Part shown: positions 1-10,049 of the stretch, one piece after another | Numbering within the stretch: the stretch's first letter is position 1 | How the letters are laid out: each line of letters starts with the position of its first letter | NCBI GenBank assembly: GCA_031841125.1 | Contig: CM063108.1 | Location: 5,563,683-5,627,682, forward strand | Length of the DNA: 64,000 bases | From: Acanthococcus lagerstroemiae | Taxonomy: Eukaryota > Arthropoda > Insecta > Hemiptera > Eriococcidae | Direction of reading: 5' to 3' | Notes under the pieces: generated by a model | Databases searched by the model: none | What the model was told of the DNA's origin: nothing | What the model saw: only the letters and a program-made list of their open reading frames with translations | Position numbers and translations under genes: made by a program

Positions 1-700
1 TGAAGATGGGTATAATATTGTGCGCAGCGGTTGATATGCGCACTGCTGTTTGGCTGCATATTGCTACATTCACGGGCAAAGAAATGTAGCAACGTGTTGT
101 TTATAAAGAGTAATTAGTGGGCTGACAGGAAGAAAAGGACCTCAGGGCAAAAAACCTTCTTTGTGATAACAACTGTTTCTGACTAATTTTTGGCCGCTCT
201 TTCGCGTGGTGTCGTCGAAAAAATTCTAAAAATTTTTCCCAAATGGCTGTTAAGTCTCTAAAGTTGAGTGTCTCCGTAACGTGTAAACGTTATCAATTTT
301 GTTTACCCGCTCTCCTGTAAAATTTACATTTTTGGCGCTGAAGTCCCTTTTTTCCTGTCAGCTCACGCATCACATGTTGAGTTGGTGACTGTGTTTCAAA
401 TCGGCTGAGTTCATTCTTTTATCAATTAAGGAACAAAAGTTATTTTGCGGCAAAAAATTTGCAAATAGGTTTTTGGGAAGAACTGAAATCCTCAAAAAGC
501 AAATGTTGTTTGAAGAAAACTGCCATATACAAAACAAAGTGAGTACATTTTCGTGTAATTTAAGACTTGATACATCAAATTTAATCCACAGTTATGGAGG
601 TTACAAGATACAAATATGACCTTTGAAGATGTCAACATGCGGGTAATTGTAACTTGTAAGCATTAGAAGTTCAAAGTTTCAAAGTCAAAATGTGCTGATC
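1..700. other. AT-rich non-coding DNA, no gene seen
   Basis: No convincing coding frame or known repeat is visible. A GCGGGTAATTGTAAC stretch near 641 is the inverted partner of GCACAATTACCCGC near 976. These may be sub-terminal repeats of the decayed transposon whose tail is called next. Confidence 0.4.
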
Positions 701-718
701 GGAACTCGGAAGCAATTT

Positions 719-925
719 TGCGATGAATCATCATCGGATTATGAAGATGTAGATCTAAGCGTGAATGATATGTGTGATGACAGCGAAGGTTATGATGAAT
801 CCTTTGACAAAATTCGGGGGAAATGAGACTTGGTTTCGGTACCACATTAGAGGGGAATGGGCTCACAAGACACATGCTTTTGGATTGAGAAGGCGGAAGA
901 TTTTGTCTGTGATTATTATTATTAT
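719..925 (+). pseudogene. Decayed DDE-type (pogo/Tigger-like?) transposase C-terminus
   Basis: Frame 719 reads an acidic segment (DESSSDYEDVDLSVNDMCDD, then a stop). A second frame from about 815 reads NETWFRYHIRGEWAHKTHA, and a third reads EKAEDFVCD. Read across two frameshifts this matches the usual tail of many insect DDE transposases: an acidic linker, then a zinc-knuckle of the type WFRCxxCxxWAHxxC...FVCDxC. Three of the expected cysteines are replaced (Y, R/I and H), and the frame is broken at least twice, so it is dead. The family assignment rests on recalled motif architecture only. A PHD-like host domain fragment is the alternative. Confidence 0.4.
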
Positions 926-1229
926 CATCATCTATCTATTATCTAAACACGTAAAATTAAAAGTTTTTCTAGTGCGCACAATTACCCGCCAACTTTTGGT
1001 GAAGTGGAATTTGACTTTTTTCCCTCGACTTTTGTCTACTATTCAACAAGTAGTTGAGAACTTGAGATGTATACCTTACAGTGCAGACAGGGGTGGTACA
1101 AGGTAAGGCTTGAGGATGACTTTTGCTAAGATGCGCACAATTACTCATCTTTCCCCAAGTGGTATGCGCTTAGAAATAACCCCCGTCACTAACATATTTG
1201 CACTACACGCCACCGTTGTGTGTTGCTAC

Positions 1230-1525
1230 ATGATAACTAAGCCTAATAGTAACGTGTATTGTCCGTAAAAGCGAATGACGAATACTTACACGATTACAGT
1301 AGATATACATTATGTATACAGATACTGTATGTATTTATGACTTCTTACTGCAGTTACTATTTGTATTCATTTACGTTACATTCTCGGTGAATGTCGAGTA
1401 CAGTATTCCTCTCCCAATGAATACTCTTGTATTTACACGAATACGTGCAGTATTCATCTCCAAACGAATACTATTCTTAGTTACGAATAATTGTATTCGA
1501 ATAGTGCCCAACTCTGGTTTATGGT
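1230..1525. mobile_element. AT-rich MITE remnant with a GAATA-rich body
   Basis: The segment is rich in GAATAC/GAATA motifs and ends in GAATAGTGCCCAACTCTGG at about 1,499-1,517. The reverse complement (CCAGAGTTGGGCACTATTC) resembles the hAT-like ends at 7,253-7,283 and 7,696-7,725, which carry GGGCAxxATTxGAATAAT. No matching left terminus or target-site duplication was found, so this is probably a truncated copy. Confidence 0.3.
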
Positions 1526-3860
1526 GTGGCATTCAGCGTTTTAGGGGAGGGGGTGACTTTAATGCACGGAGTTGTCCCCGCCACCTCCACAGCTTTCAGT
1601 TGCTCTCTGCACCGCACTTTCTATAGACGTGGCAGTTGTTGGATGAAAATGAGTGTTTAATTTATTACTTTTCGTCTGCATGGAATCCCTCTTCTGTCCT
1701 GTTACTAGCCATTAAAAAAAAATGAGTTTTTGGGTTTTGAGGAAATAAATCTGTCGTTTCATTCGCCATATCACGTGACAATATCAGAGGAAGGGATTTG
1801 AGCAATGTTAAGAAGTTTTTACATGTAAGTATAAAAAAATTCCTCTAGAAATAAAGAAAAAATGTTTACTCGCTCGTAAATGAGACGTTTCTGTCATGTT
1901 TTGAAGGTCGTCGACATAAAATCTATCTCATCTACTTTTACATTAAAGAAATCCTCGCTATCCTGAGTAAGCTGAGCTATGATTTTTTTTTATTGTTTGA
2001 AATTAGAATCTTGAAATTTTTATCGCCTTCCTGGAAGTGATCATACTACAGGGCTGTTACAAGCTTATTCAGATTATCAGTTGAAGGTCCGTTGCTGCTG
2101 GTACGCTGTGGTATACTACCGGTAACCATTGTATTAGGGATGGAGACAAATTAAATTTTTGAAGAGATAAATTTCAGCAAAAGGATGTGATGACATTGAA
2201 GTTTCCAGGAAAACTTGGAACAGTAATCAATTTCCTCTTTGACTTGGGAGTGGGCAATATTCCCTTTTGCAACCCCTCCCCGTCCCATCTTAACTATAGC
2301 CCAGTCAGACATGTTTGATTGAAGTATCAATGTTCCAATTTTGATACATTAAGTAATCTCCATTTCCAACTGATCAAATTATAACCTGCAGTATGAATAT
2401 AGAATTAAGTATTCAAATTATTAACCCCTTGTGCTCATTTGCTGATTCACACTATTTAGTAGTTCGGTCATTGGTGGGTACATACAAATACTTTTATAAT
2501 GTTCTTTAATTTTTTTTTAACTTTTTTTTTTTTAGGAAATTTATTTGGCCAAACATGCATAATATGATTTATTTGCGGATGCGTGGTCACGTTTAAACTT
2601 CTTAATATTGCACGATCTCTTCCTCCCAAACGGTATAGAACTCTGTGATGTGAATTCTAGTCAACATTTGCCGCTTTATTTTGGGTTCTATTTGGTGTAG
2701 AGTCCAGACTGCTGCCTCTAGGCGGTTTGCCAAAATAGATAAGTAGCTACAGAGAGAGATAGAAACATTCGTACACCTGTAGAAGAAAGATGTGGAAGCT
2801 AGAAAAAGGGACTAGAGAGGGAGAGAAAAAATTGAAAAAATTAGAGGGTGTAGCACACGTCAGCCTCTTAACAAGTCTCCGAAGAAATGCCTCCGACGCA
2901 AGCACGGACGTAGAAAATTGCAACAAAACATATAAGTACGGAACAAAAATATTTGAAGGACAAAATTATTCGGACACTGCAATAATCACCATCGTAATAG
3001 TGTGTATTTTTCCCAGAAGGAATCTGACTTGTCTACGTTTTCCTGAAAAAGATTCGCTCAAATGTTCCTTTAATGATCGAAGATTGATATCTGAATAATT
3101 GATGAATTACAGAATATAATGAGTCATATTGATCGTAGCATGACTGAATGTGGAGTTAGGTACATATGGGTTGAAAAAATTTGAAACATAAAATTTCCTG
3201 CGTCCATTGCAATTTTAGCATTAGCGTGCAACCAAAAAAGAAGCACTGTAGTTGTGACCCGTTTCAGTTACCAGTACATAGAGTTACATAAACCAACTTG
3301 TGATCATTAGAGGAATATTTTCGCAATTTTTGTTAAAATGTAAGATCAAGTTGGATTTCTATAGAAAAATACGCAATGTGATGTACATGTTTAGTTTTTT
3401 TTATTTTTTCTGCACTTATTTTTCGGTCTGTCATCTCCGAAAAAGTGGTGCTCTATGACTCCCTACTTTGTCTCTTGTCACATACAATTTTTTCAAATTT
3501 TTTCTGCTCATTTTCTCATTGAATAGGCATTGCGAAAAAAACATCACGATTAAAACAGTTCCGGATCACTTTATGAGTCACTGTGGGTAGTGGGTACTAG
3601 GTAGTATGTACGCTGCACATTCTATAGCGACGTGTGCCTTTGTGTTATCCTTATCTCTACCTGACTCATCTTCATGTTTTTACCAGCACTCAACTATCGC
3701 TGGCGATTATAGGGCATTGTTCCGTGTATGTTTGGCTGCAATTTTTTGTGTGTGTGCTTACGTGCATTTCTTCAGTGACCTGTTAGAGGTTGACCTGTTC
3801 TACCCTTTTCTAATTTTTAACATTTTTCCCCCTGCTCAGTCCCTTCTGGTTCCTGCATAT
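1526..3860. other. Unassigned non-coding DNA
   Basis: Short open frames occur (for example around 2,790-3,098 and 3,606-3,971) but show no domain, no splice-site pattern and no recognisable family. I see no gene or clear repeat boundary in this stretch. Confidence 0.4.
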
Positions 3861-3869
3861 TTTTTCACA

Positions 3870-4370
3870 GATGTCCGAACGTTTCTGTCTCTCGCTGTAC
3901 AAGAGAACAAGCATGTAGGTTGTGTTCTGCGCTCTGGTTTCCGTCGTCGTCGTCTCCTTTTTCCACGGTAGGCCTATTGGCCTGTCGGTGTGTTCGAAGC
4001 TGAATCGGAGCAAGATGTGTCCAGTGTCCACCAGTTTTCTTCTCGGTCTTCCTCTTGTCCGCTTTGACGTCGGAGTGTACTCCTTCATCTCTTTCCCGGC
4101 ATAGCCTCTGATGTTGAGCGTACCTATTTTTATATTTTCGGTGGTGGGGTTTCCGTACGCGTGCGTTTTGTTTTTAACCAGGGGTTCGCCTCCGCCTGGA
4201 TTCCCGTTGCGTCCATCCTGTCCGAGGCTCCTTTTTCTGTTTTGGGTATAACGTTTTCATCCCAAGTGGATACCAGTCACGAGGGGTATATCTGGATGAC
4301 AGGGCTGCTGTCTTCGCTGTCCAGCCAACGGATTTGTGGTGTTTTCTCACTGTTAGGATAGGTTATATTG
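3870..4370 (-). pseudogene. Decayed non-LTR retrotransposon, ORF2 5' part
   Basis: On the minus strand, 4,150 down to about 4,075 reads NIKIGTLNIRGYAGKEMKEY. This resembles the first strand of the APE-type endonuclease domain that opens ORF2 of many LINEs (IKIGTxNVRG...KE). Upstream (4,370-4,160) a long open frame in a different phase reads through a proline- and charge-rich segment containing EKTPQIRWLDSEDSSP, with one internal stop. This is compatible with a retroelement leader. Downstream the frame degrades quickly. Several frames are involved, so the element is dead. Clade not determined. Confidence 0.4.
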
Positions 4371-4744
4371 GATATTTTGGACAATGTAAGTAAAGGAAAG
4401 GGAGAGAGAAAAGGAAAAGGAAAGGAAAAGGTCTCAGGCAGTGGGAATTTCTGCCAGCCCCCTGCTAGCTCAGTTCCCTCCGGATTATATCCCTTGGTAT
4501 GCAGCCCTTCCCACGTGCAGGTGCTAGCTCGGAGTTGAGGTTCATGGTATGAGATGCGCTGGTGCTTCTTCTTTGCCTGGGATTGGCAGTTTCCCCACGG
4601 TGATCCTCCTTAAGGGCCGCTTTGGTTTTCAGTGTTCATATTTCATATATAGAGCTCGGATTTTTATGATTTGTCATGTTTTCCTACATTGGAGAAGATC
4701 GCGCATATCGTGTAGATCTTTGCGAATCATAACATTCTGAGTAA

Positions 4745-5190
4745 AATGAGCCCAATTTGATGGTGCATATTTTGGGTATAAATGCATATTTTTGCATATT
4801 TTAGACGTTTTAAGCGCATATTTGTCATATTTTGATTTTTTTCCCATTTTTTCAGTCATATTTTGAAAATTTTGGCTAATCCTGAAAAAACTAGAAAATT
4901 CTGAGAAAAAAATTTTTTCGTACTGATACATTGAAAGTACTACAATTTAAATCTGAAAATCAATACGAAAGTGACTGATTCCAGAACGCATTCTACTTTC
5001 TGCCTACGGCTGCACTGTCTTTCTTTTCATTTGTTTAATTTTCTGCACACTTCTGTTTTAAAATATGACCTTCCAATTAAAAAATCCTTTCAAAGGATAC
5101 CCATATCGATGTTGCATAAAAGTGCATTTTTGCTAGATAAGTGCATATTTTGTCATATTTTGACGACAATAAATGCATGTTTTAGCAGTT
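4745..5190. repeat. GCATATTTT-rich AT repeat
   Basis: Variants of GCATATTTTGNCATATTTTG recur at 4,764-4,865 and 5,125-5,180. Related sequence in the opposite orientation lies at 30,296-30,440. No terminal inverted repeats or coding potential are apparent. It is probably a degenerate repeat family. Confidence 0.4.
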
Positions 5191-5372
5191 AGGTTGCTAT
5201 CTGGTGGCGAAGTCGGAATTTCAAAATGGACTAATGTTTTCACCGGCAGGTCTTCAATTATTCATCAATCATTATTCAGTAAAATGAGGATGTGAATAAT
5301 ATTCGTCGATCATCGTTACCTATTCGTTATTCATTGCGGACGCAGTAACAAAACAAAAAATTTAACGAGGAT

Positions 5373-5398
5373 CAGTGGCGTAGCCAGGATTTCTCCAA
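5373..5398. mobile_element. hAT-like element end (CAGTGGCGTAGCCAG)
   Basis: CAGTGGCGTAGCCAGG at 5,373 is the same terminal motif that bounds the complete small hAT MITE at 52,627-52,752. The partner end is not certain. The weak candidate is TTTGGCTAGGAGTCTG near 7,053-7,070, which has no matching 8-bp duplication, so only this terminus is called. Confidence 0.35.
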
Positions 5399-5509
5399 AG
5401 AGGGTCGGGGACAAAATAAGATTTTCAAGGGAGAAAAAGTCGACAATTGAAGTATATTTTTAAATCGCCAATATTAGAGGACTATGTAAAAATATTGGAA
5501 GGGATATTT

Positions 5510-5745
5510 TGTGTGTGTGGGGGAGGGGGTAAAATTTTTCTTGGGGATGGGGTACTTTTTCTTGAGGGACTTTTCTTGGGGAGGGGGGAAAATATTTTTG
5601 TTTGGGGGGGGGGGGGTACAAATATTTTTTGGCGGATTTCTGTTTGGAGGGTGATATATTTTTCGTTGGGAGCAGAGTGTAAAAAATATTTTTTTGGAAT
5701 TTTTTTTTTGGGGGGGGGGGAATATTTTTAGTTGTGAGCAGAGCA
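5510..5745 (+). repeat. G-run / AATATTTTT degenerate tandem repeat
   Basis: Roughly 40-55-bp units alternate G-runs of 4-12 bases with T-rich AATATTTTT blocks. A short second copy is at 6,890-6,945. The several long G-runs on the + strand are potential G-quadruplex sites. Open frames across this segment are compositional. Confidence 0.6.
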
Positions 5746-5746
5746 T

Positions 5747-5912
5747 TGCAGCCAGCCGAAAGCCGAAAACTAAAGCCGAAAGCCAGCCATATTTTTCATG
5801 AAAAAGTCGAAAGCTTAAGCCGATACATGGGCAGCTGTATTTTTGGAAAAGTCGTAAAAAGCCGTATTTTTTTGGCTAGCTTTCGGCTTACAGAAAAAAA
5901 ATTCGCCAAGAA
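5747..5912 (+). repeat. GCCGAAAGC-type short-motif repeat
   Basis: Degenerate iterations of GCCGAAAGCY / GAAAGCC, interspersed with GTATTTTT. Further blocks of the same family occur at 6,740-6,875 and 7,290-7,690. A block in reverse orientation occurs at about 32,745-32,880. Confidence 0.55.
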
Positions 5913-6028
5913 TACAGAAAAATTCGATGAAAATGATGGAATTTGCAGTTCTTTTACATTGGGAAGCTGACTGGCTAACGCCTGACGCGCTGTTTCTAAG
6001 TTCTGAATTTCATTCTGATGCTTGTTTG

Positions 6029-6592
6029 CAGAGATGGGCGTTGATCACTATTTAATAAATTTGCTCTTGCTCTTGTTCTTTTCTATTTTTAGTGAACTTG
6101 TTCTTGCTCTTGTTCACTTGGTCTTCCAAGTTCCAACTGATCTAGTTCATCGTTTGTTCATTAAAAAGAACCTTTGCTCTTGTTCTTGCTCATTTAAAAG
6201 TAGGGGTTTTGTACAAAAAAATTGCGAGCAAAAATTTTTTCTGTGTAATGCCTACAATTGAAAACTAGGCTATTACCCAAACAATTATCGAATTCCTATG
6301 AGATTGTTGATTAAAATTTAATCAAATAAAAATTCAATAATGTTATAATTCGTAAATTGTAGCTCTGAAACCATTATGAAAGTTGAAACTAAAGTCTGGA
6401 AAGTGGAAATATACAAGAAAAAGCCAAAAAAAAAATTACAAAAAAATAAATGAACAAAGAATGAACAAGTTGATCAGGTTCAAAATTCTTGTTCTTTTTT
6501 GGGGGGAGATGAACTAGTTCAGAACTAAGTTCACCAAGTAGTGAACAAGAGCAAGTGAACAACTTGCTCTTCAAGAGCAACGCCCATCTCTG
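6029..6592. mobile_element. hAT-type MITE, 564 bp
   Basis: The ends are CAGAGATGGGCG at 6,029 and CGCCCATCTCTG ending at 6,592, a perfect 12-bp terminal inverted repeat. They are flanked by the 8-bp duplications CTTGTTTG (6,021-6,028) and CTTGTTTT (6,593-6,600), identical at 7 of 8 positions. Sub-terminal GAACAAGAGCAAG repeats are also inverted between the two halves. There is no transposase frame, so it is non-autonomous. The end sequence and 8-bp duplication are those of the hAT superfamily. Confidence 0.8.
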
Positions 6593-6739
6593 CTTGTTTT
6601 GCTAAATTACGAAAACTCAACTTCCAGACTGGAATGAAGACTCTAGAGGGAAATAGACTGGTTTGGGTCAAGAACATCATCTCAGGAACAAAGTAAATCA
6701 GTTGTGGGCCAAAATAATGGCTCCAGAGCAGAAAATGAA

Positions 6740-6875
6740 GAAAATTGAAAAAGCTGAAAGCTAGCCATAAAAAAGCCGAAAGCTAGCTTTATTCCCACGA
6801 AAGCCGAAAGCTGAAGCTGTATTTTCGAAGGTCGCAAGTTTAAGCCAAAAGCCAAAGCCGTATAATACGGCTGTA
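6740..6875 (+). repeat. GCCGAAAGC-type repeat, second block
   Basis: Same degenerate motif as 5,747-5,912 (AAGCCGAAAGCTAGC, AAAGCCGAAAGCTGAAGC). It is followed by a short G-run block at 6,890-6,945. Confidence 0.5.
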
Positions 6876-7089
6876 ATGGTCTGGTTGGGAGGAGAGTGTA
6901 AATTTTTTTTTTTGGGGGGGGGGATATTTTTGGTGGGGAATATTTTTCTCCCTAATCTTACTGGGGTAATTAGAAAGTAAATAAAGTTTTTCCTATTTTC
7001 TCGGAGGGGGAAGGGGCAAATGACTGCGCTAGGGGAGGGCAACGCCCCCTAGCCCCACTTTGGCTAGGAGTCTGATTTCATTATTTGCG

Positions 7090-7283
7090 TGATTGATGTT
7101 ACTGAATACTAATTACTGAATAATGAATGACTATTCGTTATTCATACTTACAACTAACGAATAAACTATTTGTTATTCGTTATTTATGCCCTTATGAATA
7201 ACGAATAAATTATTCGGATTATTCATGAATAACGAATAAAGGTTGCGTTATTCATTATTCAAATATTATTCTGCCCATCTCTG
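7090..7283. mobile_element. ATTCGTTATTC-rich hAT-like MITE end
   Basis: Many ATTCGTTATTC/GAATAACGAATAA iterations end in CTGCCCATCTCTGG at about 7,270-7,283. That is the same terminal motif (CAGAGATGGGC) as the complete element at 6,029-6,592. Similar body sequence at 5,262-5,335 suggests the 5.37-7.08 kb material inserted inside this element, splitting it. The left terminus is not clear. Confidence 0.4.
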
Positions 7284-7289
7284 GTATGA

Positions 7290-7690
7290 GCAGGGCTTGA
7301 AAGCTTGCTGAAAATTGAATACCAGGGTTCAAACGCTAGCTGAAAGTTGAAAGCCAGTACTAGTCGGCTTTTTCCTCCTTGAAAATTCTCTGCCTTGATT
7401 TTCTGTTTTGTGACATTAGTGACCTATGGCGGGATTGTAGTGTTGGCAAATATTCACTTCGAGATGTCCAGGAATCAAGACCTAAAACCAGGGCTTGAAA
7501 GTTAGCCGAAAGCTGAAAGCCAAAAAGCTGTATTTTTTGTGGGTTCTGAAAACCGAAGCTGAAAGTAGAATGTGTTCAGGGCGTGGAAGCTGAAAGCTGA
7601 ATCCGAAAGTTTAAAAAATACGGTTTTAAAAGCCACAGCCGAAGGCTGAAAAAATTTTTTCGGCTTTCAAGCCCTGAGTAGGAGTAGGTT
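7290..7690 (+). repeat. GCCGAAAGC-type repeat, main block
   Basis: Repeated variants of GCTGAAAGCCGAAAGC run between a CAGGGCTTGAAAGC motif near 7,301 and a TTTCAAGCCCTGAG motif near 7,664. The two boundary motifs are inverted relative to each other, so the block may be a small foldback element. No target-site duplication is evident. Confidence 0.45.
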
Positions 7691-7799
7691 TAAGCCGGAG
7701 TTGGGCATTATTCGAATAATATTCGCAAATAAAAAGTTATTCGTTAGTCATTATTTGTCACTATAAGCGTGTAAGAAATATATGTATCTACTGGGCTTT

Positions 7800-9165
7800 G
7801 CCCAGGATCGTACGGGTTTTGTTCCATCATGGGAACCTTCTCATTCATACTTAAGCGCCTTTGTATTCAGTCATCGAATCATCGTACCTATATTCCTGAA
7901 TAATCGAAGTCGCTCTTTTTTCCTCTTCATTGTTACCTGTCAAAACGTGACTAACAACTGCTTTGGTAAACAATCTATACTTGTTTTTCAAGCAGTCCGG
8001 TTTTCACAAAGGGACAAGTATAGGTAGGTTAATCGCTGGGATTTTCCAGTTTACTAGCTATATCTGGTTTTATGGTCAGTAGTATTGGTGCTGGGTAGAC
8101 AGGGCTGGTATTTTGTTGCAGTCTAGGTTCAGTTCATCCAGAGGCAACATCTCTCACGTGCTCTCATGTAAAATTACAGTGGTCACTGGTTCTGTGTATG
8201 GCAGGGGAAGAAACCTGTGATGTGTATGTAACTCTAATGATCGGATCAAGTTTATTCAACCAGCGGCGTAAAAAAACGTAAGTAGGCTACCATTTTTTGA
8301 TCCACTAATGTGCTGTGGAATTTATTTAGTCTTCGAATTCTTAAACAACTTACATGGTTTTTATTTCTGATTTAACGATTACTGTTTTAATTTCTAATTC
8401 GCATGAGATGAGCAGTGCAGCAGCAGGGCCAGTAAATGATGACGCGAAGAATGAACTGCTAAAAAAGAAATTATTTGAGGTATGCACGCATTTTATTCTC
8501 CTATTGCGATCATGGCTACTGCTTTTACGTATTTATTTATTTATCATTATTATTATTACTTATGATTTGGTAACATATGTTTTGCTCCGGATTGCTTAAG
8601 CTTCGATATAAGTATACAAGGTTAAGAAAGGAAACGGGTTATGATAAAGCTGTGTGGTAGTTGGTAGTAGGGGATAAGGTCATCAATATATTGCTAAATC
8701 TTGTGATATTTATTTTATATTTTTAAAATTTTCTTTGAAATTCTTTGTGAAAAAATGTTTGCATTTTAAATGTCAAGTTTATTTGCCTAATTAACGGCAA
8801 TCGATCAACAATTAACGTTGAACAATTTTATAAATTGGCTTTGCTTATATTTTTATCAGTTATCAGCTTATCACCGTAGAAATTGCGAATAATTTACAAA
8901 ATTTTATCTTGAAATTCATCCTTGTAAAACATTTTACGGTAAATTGCATTTCATGAAATATTTCAATGTGAACGTTTTCATCGAGTTGAATGAAATTTTG
9001 GGTCTAGTGTGAAGGTAAACCACCCCGTCCTGAATTTTTGAAGTCAAAATTTTTTGGTAAATTTGACCATTTAGTCGGCATTTAGGATCAGTAGTCAGCA
9101 GATCAACATATTTGTTATTTCATCAATTTAAAAAAAAAATTAATACTATATTTATTAGGAACTGA
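7800..9165 (+). repeat. Outer left arm of the large inverted duplication
   Basis: This segment aligns in order, on the opposite strand, with about 31,600 down to 29,560. Anchors: ATTGTTACCTGTCAAAAC (7,930 and the complement of about 31,557); TGTATGGCAG followed by GGAAGAA (about 8,196; complement of about 31,289); AACTCTAATGAT (about 8,230; complement of about 31,252); ATTTGAGGTATG (8,473; complement of about 31,044); AATTAACGGCAAT (about 8,790; complement of about 30,024); and a 230-bp block ending in GTTATTTCATCAATTT. By eye roughly two thirds of bases match, far less than the inner arms, so this duplication is old. Confidence 0.75.
8408..8479 (+). other. Exon-like open segment, unknown
   Basis: An ATG opens 24 codons (MSSAAAGPVNDDAKNELL, then KKKLFE) that stop exactly at a GTATGC donor-like site. 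The mirrored copy near 31,100-31,040 (-) has MSNAATEP at its start and keeps the donor, but it contains a stop codon. No matching upstream acceptor, downstream exon or known family was recognised. It may be a relic of a duplicated first exon, or chance. Confidence 0.2.
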
Positions 9166-9364
9166 ATAAGACAATAACCTATAATAATGGACAACACTTG
9201 GCATTGAGAAAGAAAAATAGGTAGTGCAGCAGTCTGTACTGCGACTAAGGATGTAAGAGTAAAGTTAATTAGATATAGAGAATTGAGATCACCTTAGTAT
9301 AGATAACATATGCATACATATAGGTAACTAGTGTATTCTATTACATATCGGTAAAAGTTTTACG

Positions 9365-10045
9365 TTCAAGTCTGCTGCGCACTGGTGGGTCCTCAAGCAG
9401 CAGCGAGATCGTCTCTGGGTTAGGATGTTCATGTAGTCTTTACTCGTACTTTCTGGTTAAGCGTTCTGATTACGTTAGTAACTAGGTCGATATTTAGTTC
9501 ATGATGTAGTTGCTCGCTATGGAAGGACCACGACGCGCCTACCGTCTTCCGGAGGATGAGGTTTTGTGGACTTGGAGTATTTCAATGTTTGAGTTGGCGG
9601 AACATCCACATATGGGGGCAGCATACAACCATATAGGTCTTATCCCAGTAATATGTGCAGAATTCTTCTATTCGCAAAGGGAAACTCCATTTCTTGGCCG
9701 GAACAGCCAATATAAGGATCGAAAGGCGGATTTAACAGGTTTTTTTCCTTATTTTTTTTTTTAAATATGAGCACGCCAGTTGAGTTTGGAGTCCAAGTGG
9801 ACACCCATATACACTTAGCCTTATTGACGAGGGGGGCTGGAGAGCCGTCAATTATGGTTGGAGTATAGTTGTGGGGTCTCAGCGCAAAATCAGCCATAGC
9901 TGACTTTGCCTCGTTGATTTTGATTTTCCAGTTGCTTGCCCCAGACATACTGCATCGGGGGCTGTTGGGAGATTGGAAACTGATTATTGCAGTATGGTCT
10001 GCAAAAGAAGCGATGGTCGAGTTTGCCGGTGCTGTTATACGAGTA
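9365..10045 (-). pseudogene. Jockey-clade reverse transcriptase remnant
   Basis: The minus-strand translation from 10,045 reads NSTIASFADHTAIIS, where the catalytic FADD box has become FADH. Then NWKIKINEAKS, DGSPAPLVNKAKCIWV (equivalent of the PxSxxVKYLGV block), and after a frame break SLYWLFRP...PIWLYAAPICGCSANS, NIEILQ and NLILRKTVGASW. These follow the order of the RT palm, thumb and C-terminal blocks of Jockey-type LINEs. At least two frameshifts, an in-frame stop and the lost catalytic Asp make it a pseudogene. It interrupts the left half of the large inverted duplication and has no counterpart in the right half, so it was probably inserted after that duplication. Confidence 0.75.
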
Positions 10046-10049
10046 TCTA

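Noticed and set aside
5447..5746. Gly-rich (+) and Pro/Lys-rich (-) open frames
   Set aside because: They translate the G-run repeat; no coding signature.
5373..7076. One complete 1.7-kb hAT element
   Set aside because: The right end is only a partial match and the flanking 8 bases do not duplicate.
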